Assembly (NCBI GenBank): GCA_900547285.1
Contig: URGF01000020.1
Location: 1-21,804 of the forward strand
Source: an uncultured Collinsella sp.
GTDB taxonomy: Bacteria; Actinomycetota; Coriobacteriia; Coriobacteriales; Coriobacteriaceae
Length of the DNA: 21,804 bases
Direction: 5' to 3'
A model generated the notes under the pieces. The model was given only the letters and a program-made list of their open reading frames with translations. It ran no database searches and had not been told where the DNA came from. Positions 14,545 through 21,483 of this stretch are shown in pieces (the first letter of the stretch is position 1; each line of letters starts with the position of its first letter). The translations under genes were made by a program, and so were the position numbers.

Positions 14545-16785
14545 GTGGCAAAGAAGAAGACGAAGAACCAGCCAAAGAAAAAGCAGGTCAACGCCGAGAA
14601 CGTCATCGGCCTGCACTCCGAGGTCACCGACCAGCCGATCACGCAGACGCTCGAGGTCAACTACATGCCCTACGCCATGAGCGTCAACGTCTCGCGCGCA
14701 TTCCCCGAGATTGACGGCTTTAAGCCCTCGCACCGCAAGCTGCTCTACACCATGTACAAGATGGGCTTGCTCAAGGGCGAGCGCCAGAAGAGTGCCAACA
14801 TCGTCGGCCAGACCATGAAGCTCAACCCGCACGGCGATGCCGCGATCTACGAAACGATGGTGCGCCTGGCCACCGGCAACGAGGCGCTGCTCGCCCCCTT
14901 CGTGGAGTCGAAGGGCAACTTTGGCAAGTACTATTCGGGCGACCTGAGCTACGCCGCCTCTCGTTATACCGAGGCCAAGCTCTCCCCCATCAGCGCCGAG
15001 ATCTTCAAGGACATCGACAAGGACCCGGTCGACTTCGTCGACAGCTACGACGGCGCCATGAAGGAGCCACGCCTGCTGCCCACCACGTTCCCCAACATCC
15101 TTGTCTCGGCCAACAAGGGCATCGGCGTCGCTATGGCGTCCGATATCTGCGGTTTCAACCTCAACGAGGTCTGCACCGCCACGATGCACTACCTGCAGGA
15201 TCCCAACTGCGACCTGCTCGAGTACATGCCCATGCCCGATTTCTCCACCGGCGGCGAGATCATCTACCGCCGCGAGGAGATGGAGAAGATCGTCGAGACC
15301 GGGCTGGGCAGCTTCCAGATTCGCTCCCGCTGGCGCTGGATTCCCGAAGAGCGCATCATCGAGGTCTACGAGATCCCCTACACCACCAAGACCGATGTCA
15401 TCATCGAGCGCATCGTCAAGCTCTCCAAAGAGGGCAAGGTCAAAGAGATCGCAGACATTCGCGATGAGACCGACCTTTCGGGTCTGCGCATCGCTATCGA
15501 CCTTAAGCGCGGCGTCGACCCCGACAAGCTCATGGCGAAGCTCTATCGCTCGACCACGCTGCAGGATTCGTTCTCGTGCAACTTCAACGTACTGGTCGAT
15601 GGTTACCCTCGCGTTATGGGCGTGCGCCAGATCCTGCACGAGTGGGTCAAGTGGCGTATTGAGTCCACGCGTCGCCGCATCAACTTTGACCTGGGCAAAA
15701 AGTCCGAGCGCCTGCACCTGCTGCACGGCCTTGAGGCGATCCTGCTCGACATCGACAAGGCCATCGCCATCATCCGCGGCACCAAGCTCGAGGCCGAGGT
15801 CGTGCCCAACCTCATGCGCGGCTTCGACATCGACGAGACTCAGGCCGAGTTTGTCGCCGAGCTCAAGCTCCGCAACATCAACGAGGAGTACATCCTCAAC
15901 CGCACCAAGGACATCGCCAAGCTCGAGGGTGAGATCGCCGAACTCGAGGAGATCCTCTCGAGCGAGGACAACATCAAGAAGGTCATCAGCGACGAGCTGG
16001 CCGCGGTTAACAAGAAGTACGTGATGCCGCGCCGCACGGGCAGGATCGAGCCCCATGAGGTTATCGAGGTAAGCTTGGAGCCCGAGGTCGAGGAGTACCC
16101 GGTTACCATCATGCTTTCGCGCGATGGCTACCTCAAGAAGATGACGGACCGCGTGCTCAAGAAGGCGACCACGCTCAAGTACAAGGACGGCGACAAACCC
16201 TTTATCGAGTTCCCGTCCTCCAACACCCACGAGCTGCTGGTCTTTACCAACAAGAGCCAGGTGTACAAGTGCAAGGTCGCGGCGTTTGGGGACACCAAAT
16301 CGGCCCAGCTGGGCTCGTACTTGCCGACCGATCTTGAGATGGAGCCCGACGAGAGTGTCATCTGGGTCATCGACCCCGAGGACTACAAGGCCGATGTGCT
16401 GTTTGTCTTTGAGAACGGCCGCGTGGTGCGCGTCGCGCTTTCTGGATACGTCACCAAGACCAACCGCAAGCGCCTCAAGAACGCCATCTACGGTGGCAGC
16501 AAGCTGCTGTATGCCCAGGTGCTCAAGGAAGATCGCGACATCGCGCTGGTCTCGAGCGACTATCGTTTGATGAACTTCAACACGTCGCTGCTTAAGACCA
16601 AGACGACCACCAACACGCAGGGCGTCCAGGCTTTCACGGCCAAGAAGGGCCGCTCGGTCACCACCGTCGGCACGACCGAGGACATCCTCGGCGCCGGCGT
16701 CTCCGCCGAAAAGTTCACCGCGCAGAGCCTCCCCTCTGCCGGTGCCCTCATGAAGGAAAACGACATGCCGAGCCTGTTTGACTAA
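14545..16785 (+). CDS. Type IIA DNA topoisomerase, A subunit (ParC/GyrA-like paralogue)
   Basis: The DNA-cleaving subunit, 746 aa, starting at GTG 14545 with AGAGGA just upstream. A Lys-rich N-terminal tail precedes the winged-helix/tower domain. The active-site Tyr141 lies in AASRYTEAKLSP after conserved Arg140. The region equivalent to the quinolone pocket reads LNPHGDAAIYE (93-103). Then follow the GIGVAMAS motif and a coiled-coil gate (about 430-490, IAKLEGEIAELEEIL). The C-terminal part (about 510-740) has beta-pinwheel-type blades but no QRRGGKG GyrA box, arguing against classical gyrase. It should relax or decatenate DNA together with the B subunit encoded upstream (inference). A strong bidirectional hairpin follows. 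Confidence 0.9.
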   Translation: MAKKKTKNQPKKKQVNAENVIGLHSEVTDQPITQTLEVNYMPYAMSVNVSRAFPEIDGFKPSHRKLLYTMYKMGLLKGERQKSANIVGQTMKLNPHGDAAIYETMVRLATGNEALLAPFVESKGNFGKYYSGDLSYAASRYTEAKLSPISAEIFKDIDKDPVDFVDSYDGAMKEPRLLPTTFPNILVSANKGIGVAMASDICGFNLNEVCTATMHYLQDPNCDLLEYMPMPDFSTGGEIIYRREEMEKIVETGLGSFQIRSRWRWIPEERIIEVYEIPYTTKTDVIIERIVKLSKEGKVKEIADIRDETDLSGLRIAIDLKRGVDPDKLMAKLYRSTTLQDSFSCNFNVLVDGYPRVMGVRQILHEWVKWRIESTRRRINFDLGKKSERLHLLHGLEAILLDIDKAIAIIRGTKLEAEVVPNLMRGFDIDETQAEFVAELKLRNINEEYILNRTKDIAKLEGEIAELEEILSSEDNIKKVISDELAAVNKKYVMPRRTGRIEPHEVIEVSLEPEVEEYPVTIMLSRDGYLKKMTDRVLKKATTLKYKDGDKPFIEFPSSNTHELLVFTNKSQVYKCKVAAFGDTKSAQLGSYLPTDLEMEPDESVIWVIDPEDYKADVLFVFENGRVVRVALSGYVTKTNRKRLKNAIYGGSKLLYAQVLKEDRDIALVSSDYRLMNFNTSLLKTKTTTNTQGVQAFTAKKGRSVTTVGTTEDILGAGVSAEKFTAQSLPSAGALMKENDMPSLFD

Positions 16786-16824
16786 AACAACGGTGGCCAA
16801 ACCGTCATGGTTGTACAAAGCAGC

Positions 16825-16861
16825 GGGGCCCGGAGCGCAGCAACATCGCGCTCCGGGCCCC
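16825..16861. terminator. Strong shared hairpin between convergent genes
   Basis: A perfect 14-bp GC-rich stem (GGGGCCCGGAGCGC and its complement) with a 9-nt loop lies between the convergent topoisomerase operon and the DUF4143 ATPase gene. There is no long T-tract on either side, though the minus side runs into GCTGCTTTG. It probably serves as a bidirectional terminator. Confidence 0.65.
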
Positions 16862-16883
16862 ATGCATTACAGCAGCATCATCC

Positions 16884-18173
16884 CTATAGACAAAATGTCG
16901 CATAAAGTGGAACAGACATCAGCCCATCATTCATTCCGAAGGGCTTAGTCGATAGCCTGATTCGGCGCACGCCCGGATGGGTCTTTTTAAGTGAGGACAG
17001 GCTTCGAGATCTTGTGTTCTCTCCCGCCTTGACTTCAATCGCAGACAAGCATCCCTGCTTCTCTACTACAAAGTCGATTTCCGCACGATTATCTCGCGCC
17101 CAATAATGCAGCGGATAGCCCATGGCTGAAAGCTGTTGGGCAACGTAGTTTTCGGTAAGTGCGCCCATGAATGTGCCGCCGATGCCGGCTAGAATATCGG
17201 CGCGTTGAGCACCGGCCTTGGAGACGAGCAGCCCTGTATCCGCCTGATAGATTTTAAAAGCAGAAGGGTTAACGAAGGCCTCTAAGGGGCTTTCGATCTG
17301 CCCGACTAGGCTGCAGCGCGCTACCGTACCCGACAATACAAGCCAATCGAGAGCATCTCCAAAGAGAGACGCATTGCCCCCCGCTCGCACTACCTTGTAT
17401 TGAAATTTACGATTCTCTTTGGCAAGCTGCTGTGGAATGGAATCGAAGCACGCACGCGTCTTTGCGCTCAAGCGCTCATCAGCATATTTATTGGTGTCGG
17501 CGGAATATCCGTCGAGAATAATCCGATGCTTTTCGGCCACATCAATGATTGACTGATCATCGATGTACGTTTGGACCGCCTCGGGCATTCCGCCAACAAC
17601 AAGATACTGTCGATAGAGCCCAAGCGCCTTTTCATGAAGGCTTGGCGCAAGAGGACCCATTATCTCGAATGATGAGCGTATCTCGTCGACCAGCTGATCG
17701 TGCCCCATCGCCCAGAGAAACTCCTCGAAATCGAGTGGAGTCATCTCAATCAAGTCGGTCTTTCCGACGGGGAACGAATACGACTGATGGTTAATGGCAA
17801 CCCCAAGAAGCGACCCGGCAGCCGCAACGTAATACTCGGGAGCATCTTCGCAAAAGTATTTAAGGGAAGTGAGCGCTTCCTCGCATGCCTGGATCTCGTC
17901 AATGAACAGTAAGGTTTTGCCAGGCACGATACGCTGTCCCGTACGAGCCTCAATCGCACGTACGATCGAATGAGGGTCAAGACCGCCCGAAAAATCCGCT
18001 CGCGCCGACCGGTCGTTCTCAAGATTAACGTAGACAACCGATTCGAAAAGATCTTGGGCGTACGTTCTGAGCAAATAGGTCTTGCCACACTGGCGCACGC
18101 CTTTGACCAGCAAAGGTTTTCTATCAGCTCTGTCTCGCCATTCCCTAAGGAGCTCGCCTGCCTTGCGACGCAT
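16884..18173 (-). CDS. ATP-binding protein, AAA_14 plus DUF4143
   Basis: A 429-aa protein. Walker A is GVRQCGKT (25-32) in the typical KGVRQCGKTYLLR context, and Walker B LLFIDEIQ has D92/E93. Then AAAGSLLGVAI and the MTPLDFEEFLWAMG signature occur. The C-terminal DUF4143 domain contains YQADTGLL, LTENYVAQQL and AEIDFVVE...SAIEVKAG, the last matching a PD-(D/E)XK core (D367, E380, K382). GGGAAGG lies 6 nt before the ATG. These proteins are abundant single genes in gut anaerobes, with no settled function; the fold suggests an ATP-driven nuclease or DNA-binding role. It stands alone, convergent with the topoisomerase operon. Confidence 0.9.
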   Translation of the reverse strand: MRRKAGELLREWRDRADRKPLLVKGVRQCGKTYLLRTYAQDLFESVVYVNLENDRSARADFSGGLDPHSIVRAIEARTGQRIVPGKTLLFIDEIQACEEALTSLKYFCEDAPEYYVAAAGSLLGVAINHQSYSFPVGKTDLIEMTPLDFEEFLWAMGHDQLVDEIRSSFEIMGPLAPSLHEKALGLYRQYLVVGGMPEAVQTYIDDQSIIDVAEKHRIILDGYSADTNKYADERLSAKTRACFDSIPQQLAKENRKFQYKVVRAGGNASLFGDALDWLVLSGTVARCSLVGQIESPLEAFVNPSAFKIYQADTGLLVSKAGAQRADILAGIGGTFMGALTENYVAQQLSAMGYPLHYWARDNRAEIDFVVEKQGCLSAIEVKAGENTRSRSLSSLKKTHPGVRRIRLSTKPFGMNDGLMSVPLYATFCL

Positions 18174-18353
18174 ACGTAACCTTCCCTCATGAACTTCTGT
18201 TTGACAATATTTTAACGCGGATTAATTTGTTTTCAGTTATTTTTCTGCGTTTAAAAATTGTTCTATACGGCACTTGAGGGAATACACCCCTATCTCTTGG
18301 TAAGGATAGCAAGCATTTCCACCAACGCTGATTGCCATGCGTTCTTCTTGTCC

Positions 18354-18884
18354 TTAGGCGAGCTTGCGAGCGAGCTCTCGCACCTCTTTCAACTTGGGCG
18401 AGGATGCCATGCTGTCGCGCTCGGTCATGCCGCTAATGGTGACAATGCCCTGGTCCTCCCACTTGCAGTACGCGCAGGTTGACTTGTACATAGCGATCGC
18501 CGCATCATAGACGCCCTCGCTGTGGCTATCGAGTAAAAGGGCCGTCTTGGTGAACGGGAAGCCCGTAGCACCGAAGGCGTACAGGCGGTCGATGACAGCC
18601 TTCTCCTGTGCGGTGATATCAAACCAGTAGATAGGCGAAGCGAAGACGACCATGTCGGCGTCTTTCAGCGACTCAATCACGTTGGCCATGTCATCCTTCT
18701 GCACGCAGACGCCCTCATGGGCGAAGCAGTACTGGCATCCCAAGCAGCCGGCGATCTTCTTGCTGGCAACGCGGACGACCTCGACCGTATTGCCGCCCTC
18801 ACGCGCGGTCTCGGCAAACGCCTCGACCATGGTGTCAGTATTGGCGCCCTTGCGCGGGCTGCCGCTCAATACAACGATTTTCAT
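18354..18884 (-). CDS. Flavodoxin-fold NAD(P)H-dependent oxidoreductase, Isf-like
   Basis: A 176-aa FMN-binding oxidoreductase. The N-terminus MKIVVLSGSPRKGANTDTM is the phosphate-binding start of the NADPH-dependent FMN reductase/iron-sulfur flavoprotein group. Residues 47-60 hold CLGCQYCFAHEGVC, the compact C-x2-C-x2-C-x6-C cluster of Isf-type proteins that can hold a 4Fe-4S centre. VVFASPIYWFDITAQEKAVIDR is the conserved flavin loop. GGGAG is 6 nt before the ATG. It lies downstream of the HxlR-type regulator on the same strand and may be under its control, for example in quinone or electrophile detoxification (inference). The 180 nt between its stop and the DUF4143 gene (18174-18353) are AT-rich and hold no gene I can see. 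Confidence 0.88.
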   Translation of the reverse strand: MKIVVLSGSPRKGANTDTMVEAFAETAREGGNTVEVVRVASKKIAGCLGCQYCFAHEGVCVQKDDMANVIESLKDADMVVFASPIYWFDITAQEKAVIDRLYAFGATGFPFTKTALLLDSHSEGVYDAAIAMYKSTCAYCKWEDQGIVTISGMTERDSMASSPKLKEVRELARKLA

Positions 18885-18947
18885 AAGAATCTCCCTTCTT
18901 CATGCCGCAGGCGCACGATGATTCGGGACAGGTTTTCGTTAGCACCC

Positions 18948-18991
18948 TCGTAGCGGTTCTCCGCCCCCCCCAAGCGATGTGTCCGCTACGA
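18948..18991 (-). repeat. Inverted repeat at the end of the HxlR gene
   Basis: TCGTAGCGG (18948-18956) and CCGCTACGA (18983-18991) form a 9-bp stem over a 26-nt loop that includes eight consecutive C (18963-18970 on the plus strand). It covers the HxlR stop codon and may attenuate read-through into the flavoprotein gene. Confidence 0.4.
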
Positions 18992-19312
18992 AACAATCGT
19001 CTTGTAATAAGCGCCGAAGTCTGCGAGCGAGTCCATGATGGGCATCATCTGGCGGCCGAGCTCGGTAAGGCCATACTCAACGCGGGGAGGATTCTCGCCA
19101 TAGTCATGGCGAAAGACCAGCCCATCATCCTCCATCTGCCGCAGGCTGTCGGTAAGCACCTTCTGAGAGATCCCCTCCAGGTTGCGGCGCAACTCGTTGA
19201 AACGCCAAGGGCGTACGCGTAAGTTACGAATAATGAGCAGTTTCCACTTGCCGCCAATGAGCGCTACCGCTGTTGCGACCGGACACTCCGGAAGCTCCTC
19301 TTTCGCCATCAT
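18986..19312 (-). CDS. HxlR-family transcriptional regulator
   Basis: A 108-aa winged-helix regulator. The frame stays open to 19462, but AAGGAGG lies 11 nt before the ATG pair at 19312/19309 and the extra N-terminus would run through the divergent promoter. Signature elements: ECPVATAVALIGGKWKLLII, RFNELRRNLEGISQKVLTDSL, then the wing HDYGENPPRVEYGLTELG. The Cys near position 10, before the GGKWK helix, is the residue that senses oxidants or electrophiles in HypR/YodB-like relatives. It is divergent from a cupin gene and upstream of a flavin oxidoreductase on the same strand, a common arrangement for redox-stress control. Confidence 0.92.
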   Translation of the reverse strand: MMAKEELPECPVATAVALIGGKWKLLIIRNLRVRPWRFNELRRNLEGISQKVLTDSLRQMEDDGLVFRHDYGENPPRVEYGLTELGRQMMPIMDSLADFGAYYKTIVS

Positions 19313-19364
19313 GGGAGACCCAACCTCCTTGACCATACCGGTTTCACAAAAAAGCACGCAGTTA

Positions 19365-19413
19365 CAAATATGTGCGTACTCGTATTTGCATGCGCTTTCG
19401 CGTTGAATATATC
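19365..19413 (+). promoter_or_regulatory. Cupin promoter with inverted repeat
   Basis: TTGCAT (19386-19391), a 16-nt spacer and TATATC (19408-19413) form a plausible plus-strand promoter 50 nt before the cupin ATG. An inverted repeat CAAATA-N12-TATTTG (19365-19388) overlaps its -35 and lies in the intergenic region shared with the hxlR-type gene. It is a candidate HxlR operator. Confidence 0.45.
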
Positions 19414-19463
19414 TCACGCAGGAGATGCCTGCAAGGTAAATCAACCCCAAGAGAGGAACCATT

Positions 19464-19817
19464 ATGGCTAATTATGCAAAGACCCACATCGGCAATGAGA
19501 GCCGCGTTGAGCTGCACGAGGTGCTCGGGCTTACCGGGGCAGAGGTGAGTATCAACAGTCTTCCCGCCGGCGCTGGCGTTCCGTTCGTCCATGCACACAA
19601 GGAAAACGAGGAGATCTATGGCGTGCTCGAGGGCGCAGGCTCGGTCACGATCGACGGTGAGGATATCGAGCTTGCGGCCGGCGACTGGCTGCGCATTTCC
19701 CCCGCTGCGCATCGTCAGTTCCGCGCCGCGTCCGACTCGGGGATCACATACGTCTGCATTCAGGTCAAGCAGGGATCCCTCGACGCCTTCACGGCCGACG
19801 ACGCTATCATGTTCTAA
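19464..19817 (+). CDS. Small single-domain cupin protein
   Basis: A 117-aa single cupin. Motif 1 is FVHAHKENEEIYGVLEG, with the His-x-His-x(4)-Glu metal ligands and the Gly-rich turn; motif 2 (about AAGDWLRISPAAHRQFRA) gives the last His. It should bind a divalent metal; the substrate is unknown. GAGAGGAACC precedes the ATG. The gene is divergent from the HxlR regulator, which probably controls it, and such cupins are often HxlR or MarR targets. Its TAA overlaps the TAG of the convergent TetR gene (shared bases 19815-19816). Confidence 0.88.
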   Translation: MANYAKTHIGNESRVELHEVLGLTGAEVSINSLPAGAGVPFVHAHKENEEIYGVLEGAGSVTIDGEDIELAAGDWLRISPAAHRQFRAASDSGITYVCIQVKQGSLDAFTADDAIMF

Positions 19818-20371
19818 TTCGCGATTAATCCGCAAGGGGCCGATACCGCCCGCATACCTCCTTCGGAATAGGCACTGAGCAGCTCCTGGGCGTGGGCGAA
19901 CTCGGGCCCTCGCCTCCAACCAAGTAGGCGGTTGACCGCGAGATTTCCCTGGACGTTGTGGACGAAGAGCAGATAGGCGTCCTCGCGCGAAAGCCCAGTC
20001 TCCTCCATGATCGAGGGAACCATCTGCTCGGCGCCGCGCTCGACGACGCGCTGTGCCACCCGGGCGTACGCGTCGTCATCCGAGTAGAGCAGATAATAGT
20101 CATCGTTTGCCGGCGGACGCTGGCAGAGGGCATCCGCCTCCGATCCCTCGAGCGGGGGCACCGCCGCCAAGGCCTCGTCAATAAGTGCGTCGAGCAGCGC
20201 GAACTTGTCCTCGTAGTGCAGATAAAACGTGCCGCGGTTGATATCGGCGCGGCGGCAGATATCCGCTACCGTCATCTTCGCGAAGCCGATCTCGGCAAGC
20301 AGCGCAAAGAACGCCTCCCGTATGACCGAGAGCGTATAGCGTCGGCGACGGTCCATCTTCCCCGTTTCCAT
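19814..20371 (-). CDS. TetR-family transcriptional regulator
   Basis: A 185-aa regulator of the 'TetR C-terminal DUF' type common in Firmicutes and Coriobacteria. The helix-turn-helix is at about residues 30-56: MTVADICRRADINRGTFYLHY, followed by EDKFALLDALIDE. The rest is a helical ligand/dimer domain ending GLIAN. I take the ATG at 20371 (GGAGG 4 nt upstream) over the upstream GTG/ATG options; the ATG at 20356 is also possible. It diverges from the sirtuin-like pair, so it probably represses them. The 143-nt gap (20372-20514) should hold both promoters, but no palindrome there was convincing. Confidence 0.9.
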   Translation of the reverse strand: METGKMDRRRRYTLSVIREAFFALLAEIGFAKMTVADICRRADINRGTFYLHYEDKFALLDALIDEALAAVPPLEGSEADALCQRPPANDDYYLLYSDDDAYARVAQRVVERGAEQMVPSIMEETGLSREDAYLLFVHNVQGNLAVNRLLGWRRGPEFAHAQELLSAYSEGGMRAVSAPCGLIAN

Positions 20372-20514
20372 TGCCCCTCCAATTGCAACGCTCGACAATG
20401 CCCAGCAAACGCTCGTTTATCGACAGCAGCCTAAAGCTGTTCATTGCTCTCGCACAAATCAACATGGATACTTTTTATAGACACCTGTTCATAATAGCTG
20501 AAAGAAGGTATCCA

Positions 20515-21480
20515 GTGACTCTATACGAGCAGCTCGTTGTCGAGCTCACCAACCGATCGTTTTCCCTTCAGGCCGCCTACCGCAGCAGCGGCACGCCCTA
20601 TGAGCTGAGTGACCGCGAGCCCGAGCCCTACGATCAGCAAATCGTGGACTTCGCCCGCATGATCGAGGAAGCCGACTGCGTGCTGGTGGGCGGGGCCTCC
20701 GGGCTCTCCGCGGCGGGCGGCGGCGACTTCTACTACGAGGACAACGCGACCTATCGCAGACATTTCGGCAAATTCGCCGAGCGCTACGGTTTCAGGGGCG
20801 CTTTCGAGGGGTCGTTCTACCGCTGGCCCACCGCCGAGGCGCGCTGGGGATACCTCGCCACCTTCCTCGACACCACGCTCAACGCCCCGCTGCGCAAGCC
20901 CTACAAGGACCTCGACGCCATTCTCGCCGAGAAGGATTTCTTCGTACTCACCACCAACCAGGACACGCAGTTCGTGAAGCTCTACCCCTGGGAGAAGGTG
21001 GCAGAGATCCAAGGCGACCACCGCTTCTTTCAATGCTCCCGCTGTTGCACCGACGAGGTGTGGAATGCGGTCGAGCCGGTCTCCCGCATGGTAGAGGCTA
21101 TGGGAGACGGCCTGGAGGTTCCGGCAGAGCTCGTGCCACGCTGCCCGCACTGCGGGGCAGAGGCGTTCCCCTGGGTTCGCGGCTACGGCAACTTCCTGCA
21201 GGGCGAGCTCTACGAGAAGCAGTACCGCAAGGTGTCCGACTGGCTCGATGTGCACGCGCGGCAGAGGATCCTTTTCCTCGAGCTGGGCGTGGGCCGCATG
21301 ACGCCCGCGTTTATCCAAGAGCCGTTCTGGGCCCTCACGGCGCAGTTGCCGCAGGCTAGCTACATCGCCGTAAACAACAAGACGCAGTTTCTCCCCCGCG
21401 CGATCGATAATCGGGGCCTCGCCGTTCGCGCCGACATCGCCGACGTACTCGCCGACGTGCGCAAGACGCTGGGGAGGTAG
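20515..21480 (+). CDS. Sir2-family protein, SirTM-like (class M sirtuin)
   Basis: A 321-aa NAD-binding Rossmann protein. The frame is open from 20371, but that stretch overlaps the divergent TetR start; AGAAGG sits 6 nt before GTG 20515, which is the likely start. Visible motifs: GGASGLSAAGG (59-69) replaces the usual GAGxS-x-x-SGI; TTNQD (146-150) stands for the T-Q-N-x-D loop; EIQGDHRFFQC follows, where classical sirtuins have E-x-HG with the catalytic His. Here it is Gln166. A Zn ribbon is present with C174/C177 and C210/C213. Loss of the His with a retained Asn and Zn site is the feature of SirTM enzymes, which ADP-ribosylate lipoylated GcvH-like carriers instead of deacetylating. No macrodomain or lipoyl gene is seen in the window. 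A second sirtuin-like gene begins 3 nt after the stop. Confidence 0.85.
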   Translation: MTLYEQLVVELTNRSFSLQAAYRSSGTPYELSDREPEPYDQQIVDFARMIEEADCVLVGGASGLSAAGGGDFYYEDNATYRRHFGKFAERYGFRGAFEGSFYRWPTAEARWGYLATFLDTTLNAPLRKPYKDLDAILAEKDFFVLTTNQDTQFVKLYPWEKVAEIQGDHRFFQCSRCCTDEVWNAVEPVSRMVEAMGDGLEVPAELVPRCPHCGAEAFPWVRGYGNFLQGELYEKQYRKVSDWLDVHARQRILFLELGVGRMTPAFIQEPFWALTAQLPQASYIAVNNKTQFLPRAIDNRGLAVRADIADVLADVRKTLGR

Positions 21481-21483
21481 TGC

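Noticed and set aside
12502..16785. Calling the topoisomerase pair the housekeeping gyrase (gyrB/gyrA)
   Set aside because: The A subunit lacks a GyrA box and motifs are divergent; a separate enzyme is more likely, so no gene symbol was given.
13372..16863. A 1163-codon open frame on the minus strand
   Set aside because: It is the antisense of the two topoisomerase subunits. It arises from strong third-position G/C bias, has no recognisable motif, and the plus frames carry all catalytic residues.
18963..18970. Run of eight C as a phase-variation tract
   Set aside because: It lies between genes, just outside the HxlR stop, so slippage would not change any protein.
20371..20514. N-terminal extension of the sirtuin frame to an ATG at 20371
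   Set aside because: It would overlap the divergent TetR start and promoters; a good ribosome site precedes GTG 20515 and Sir2 homology starts after it.
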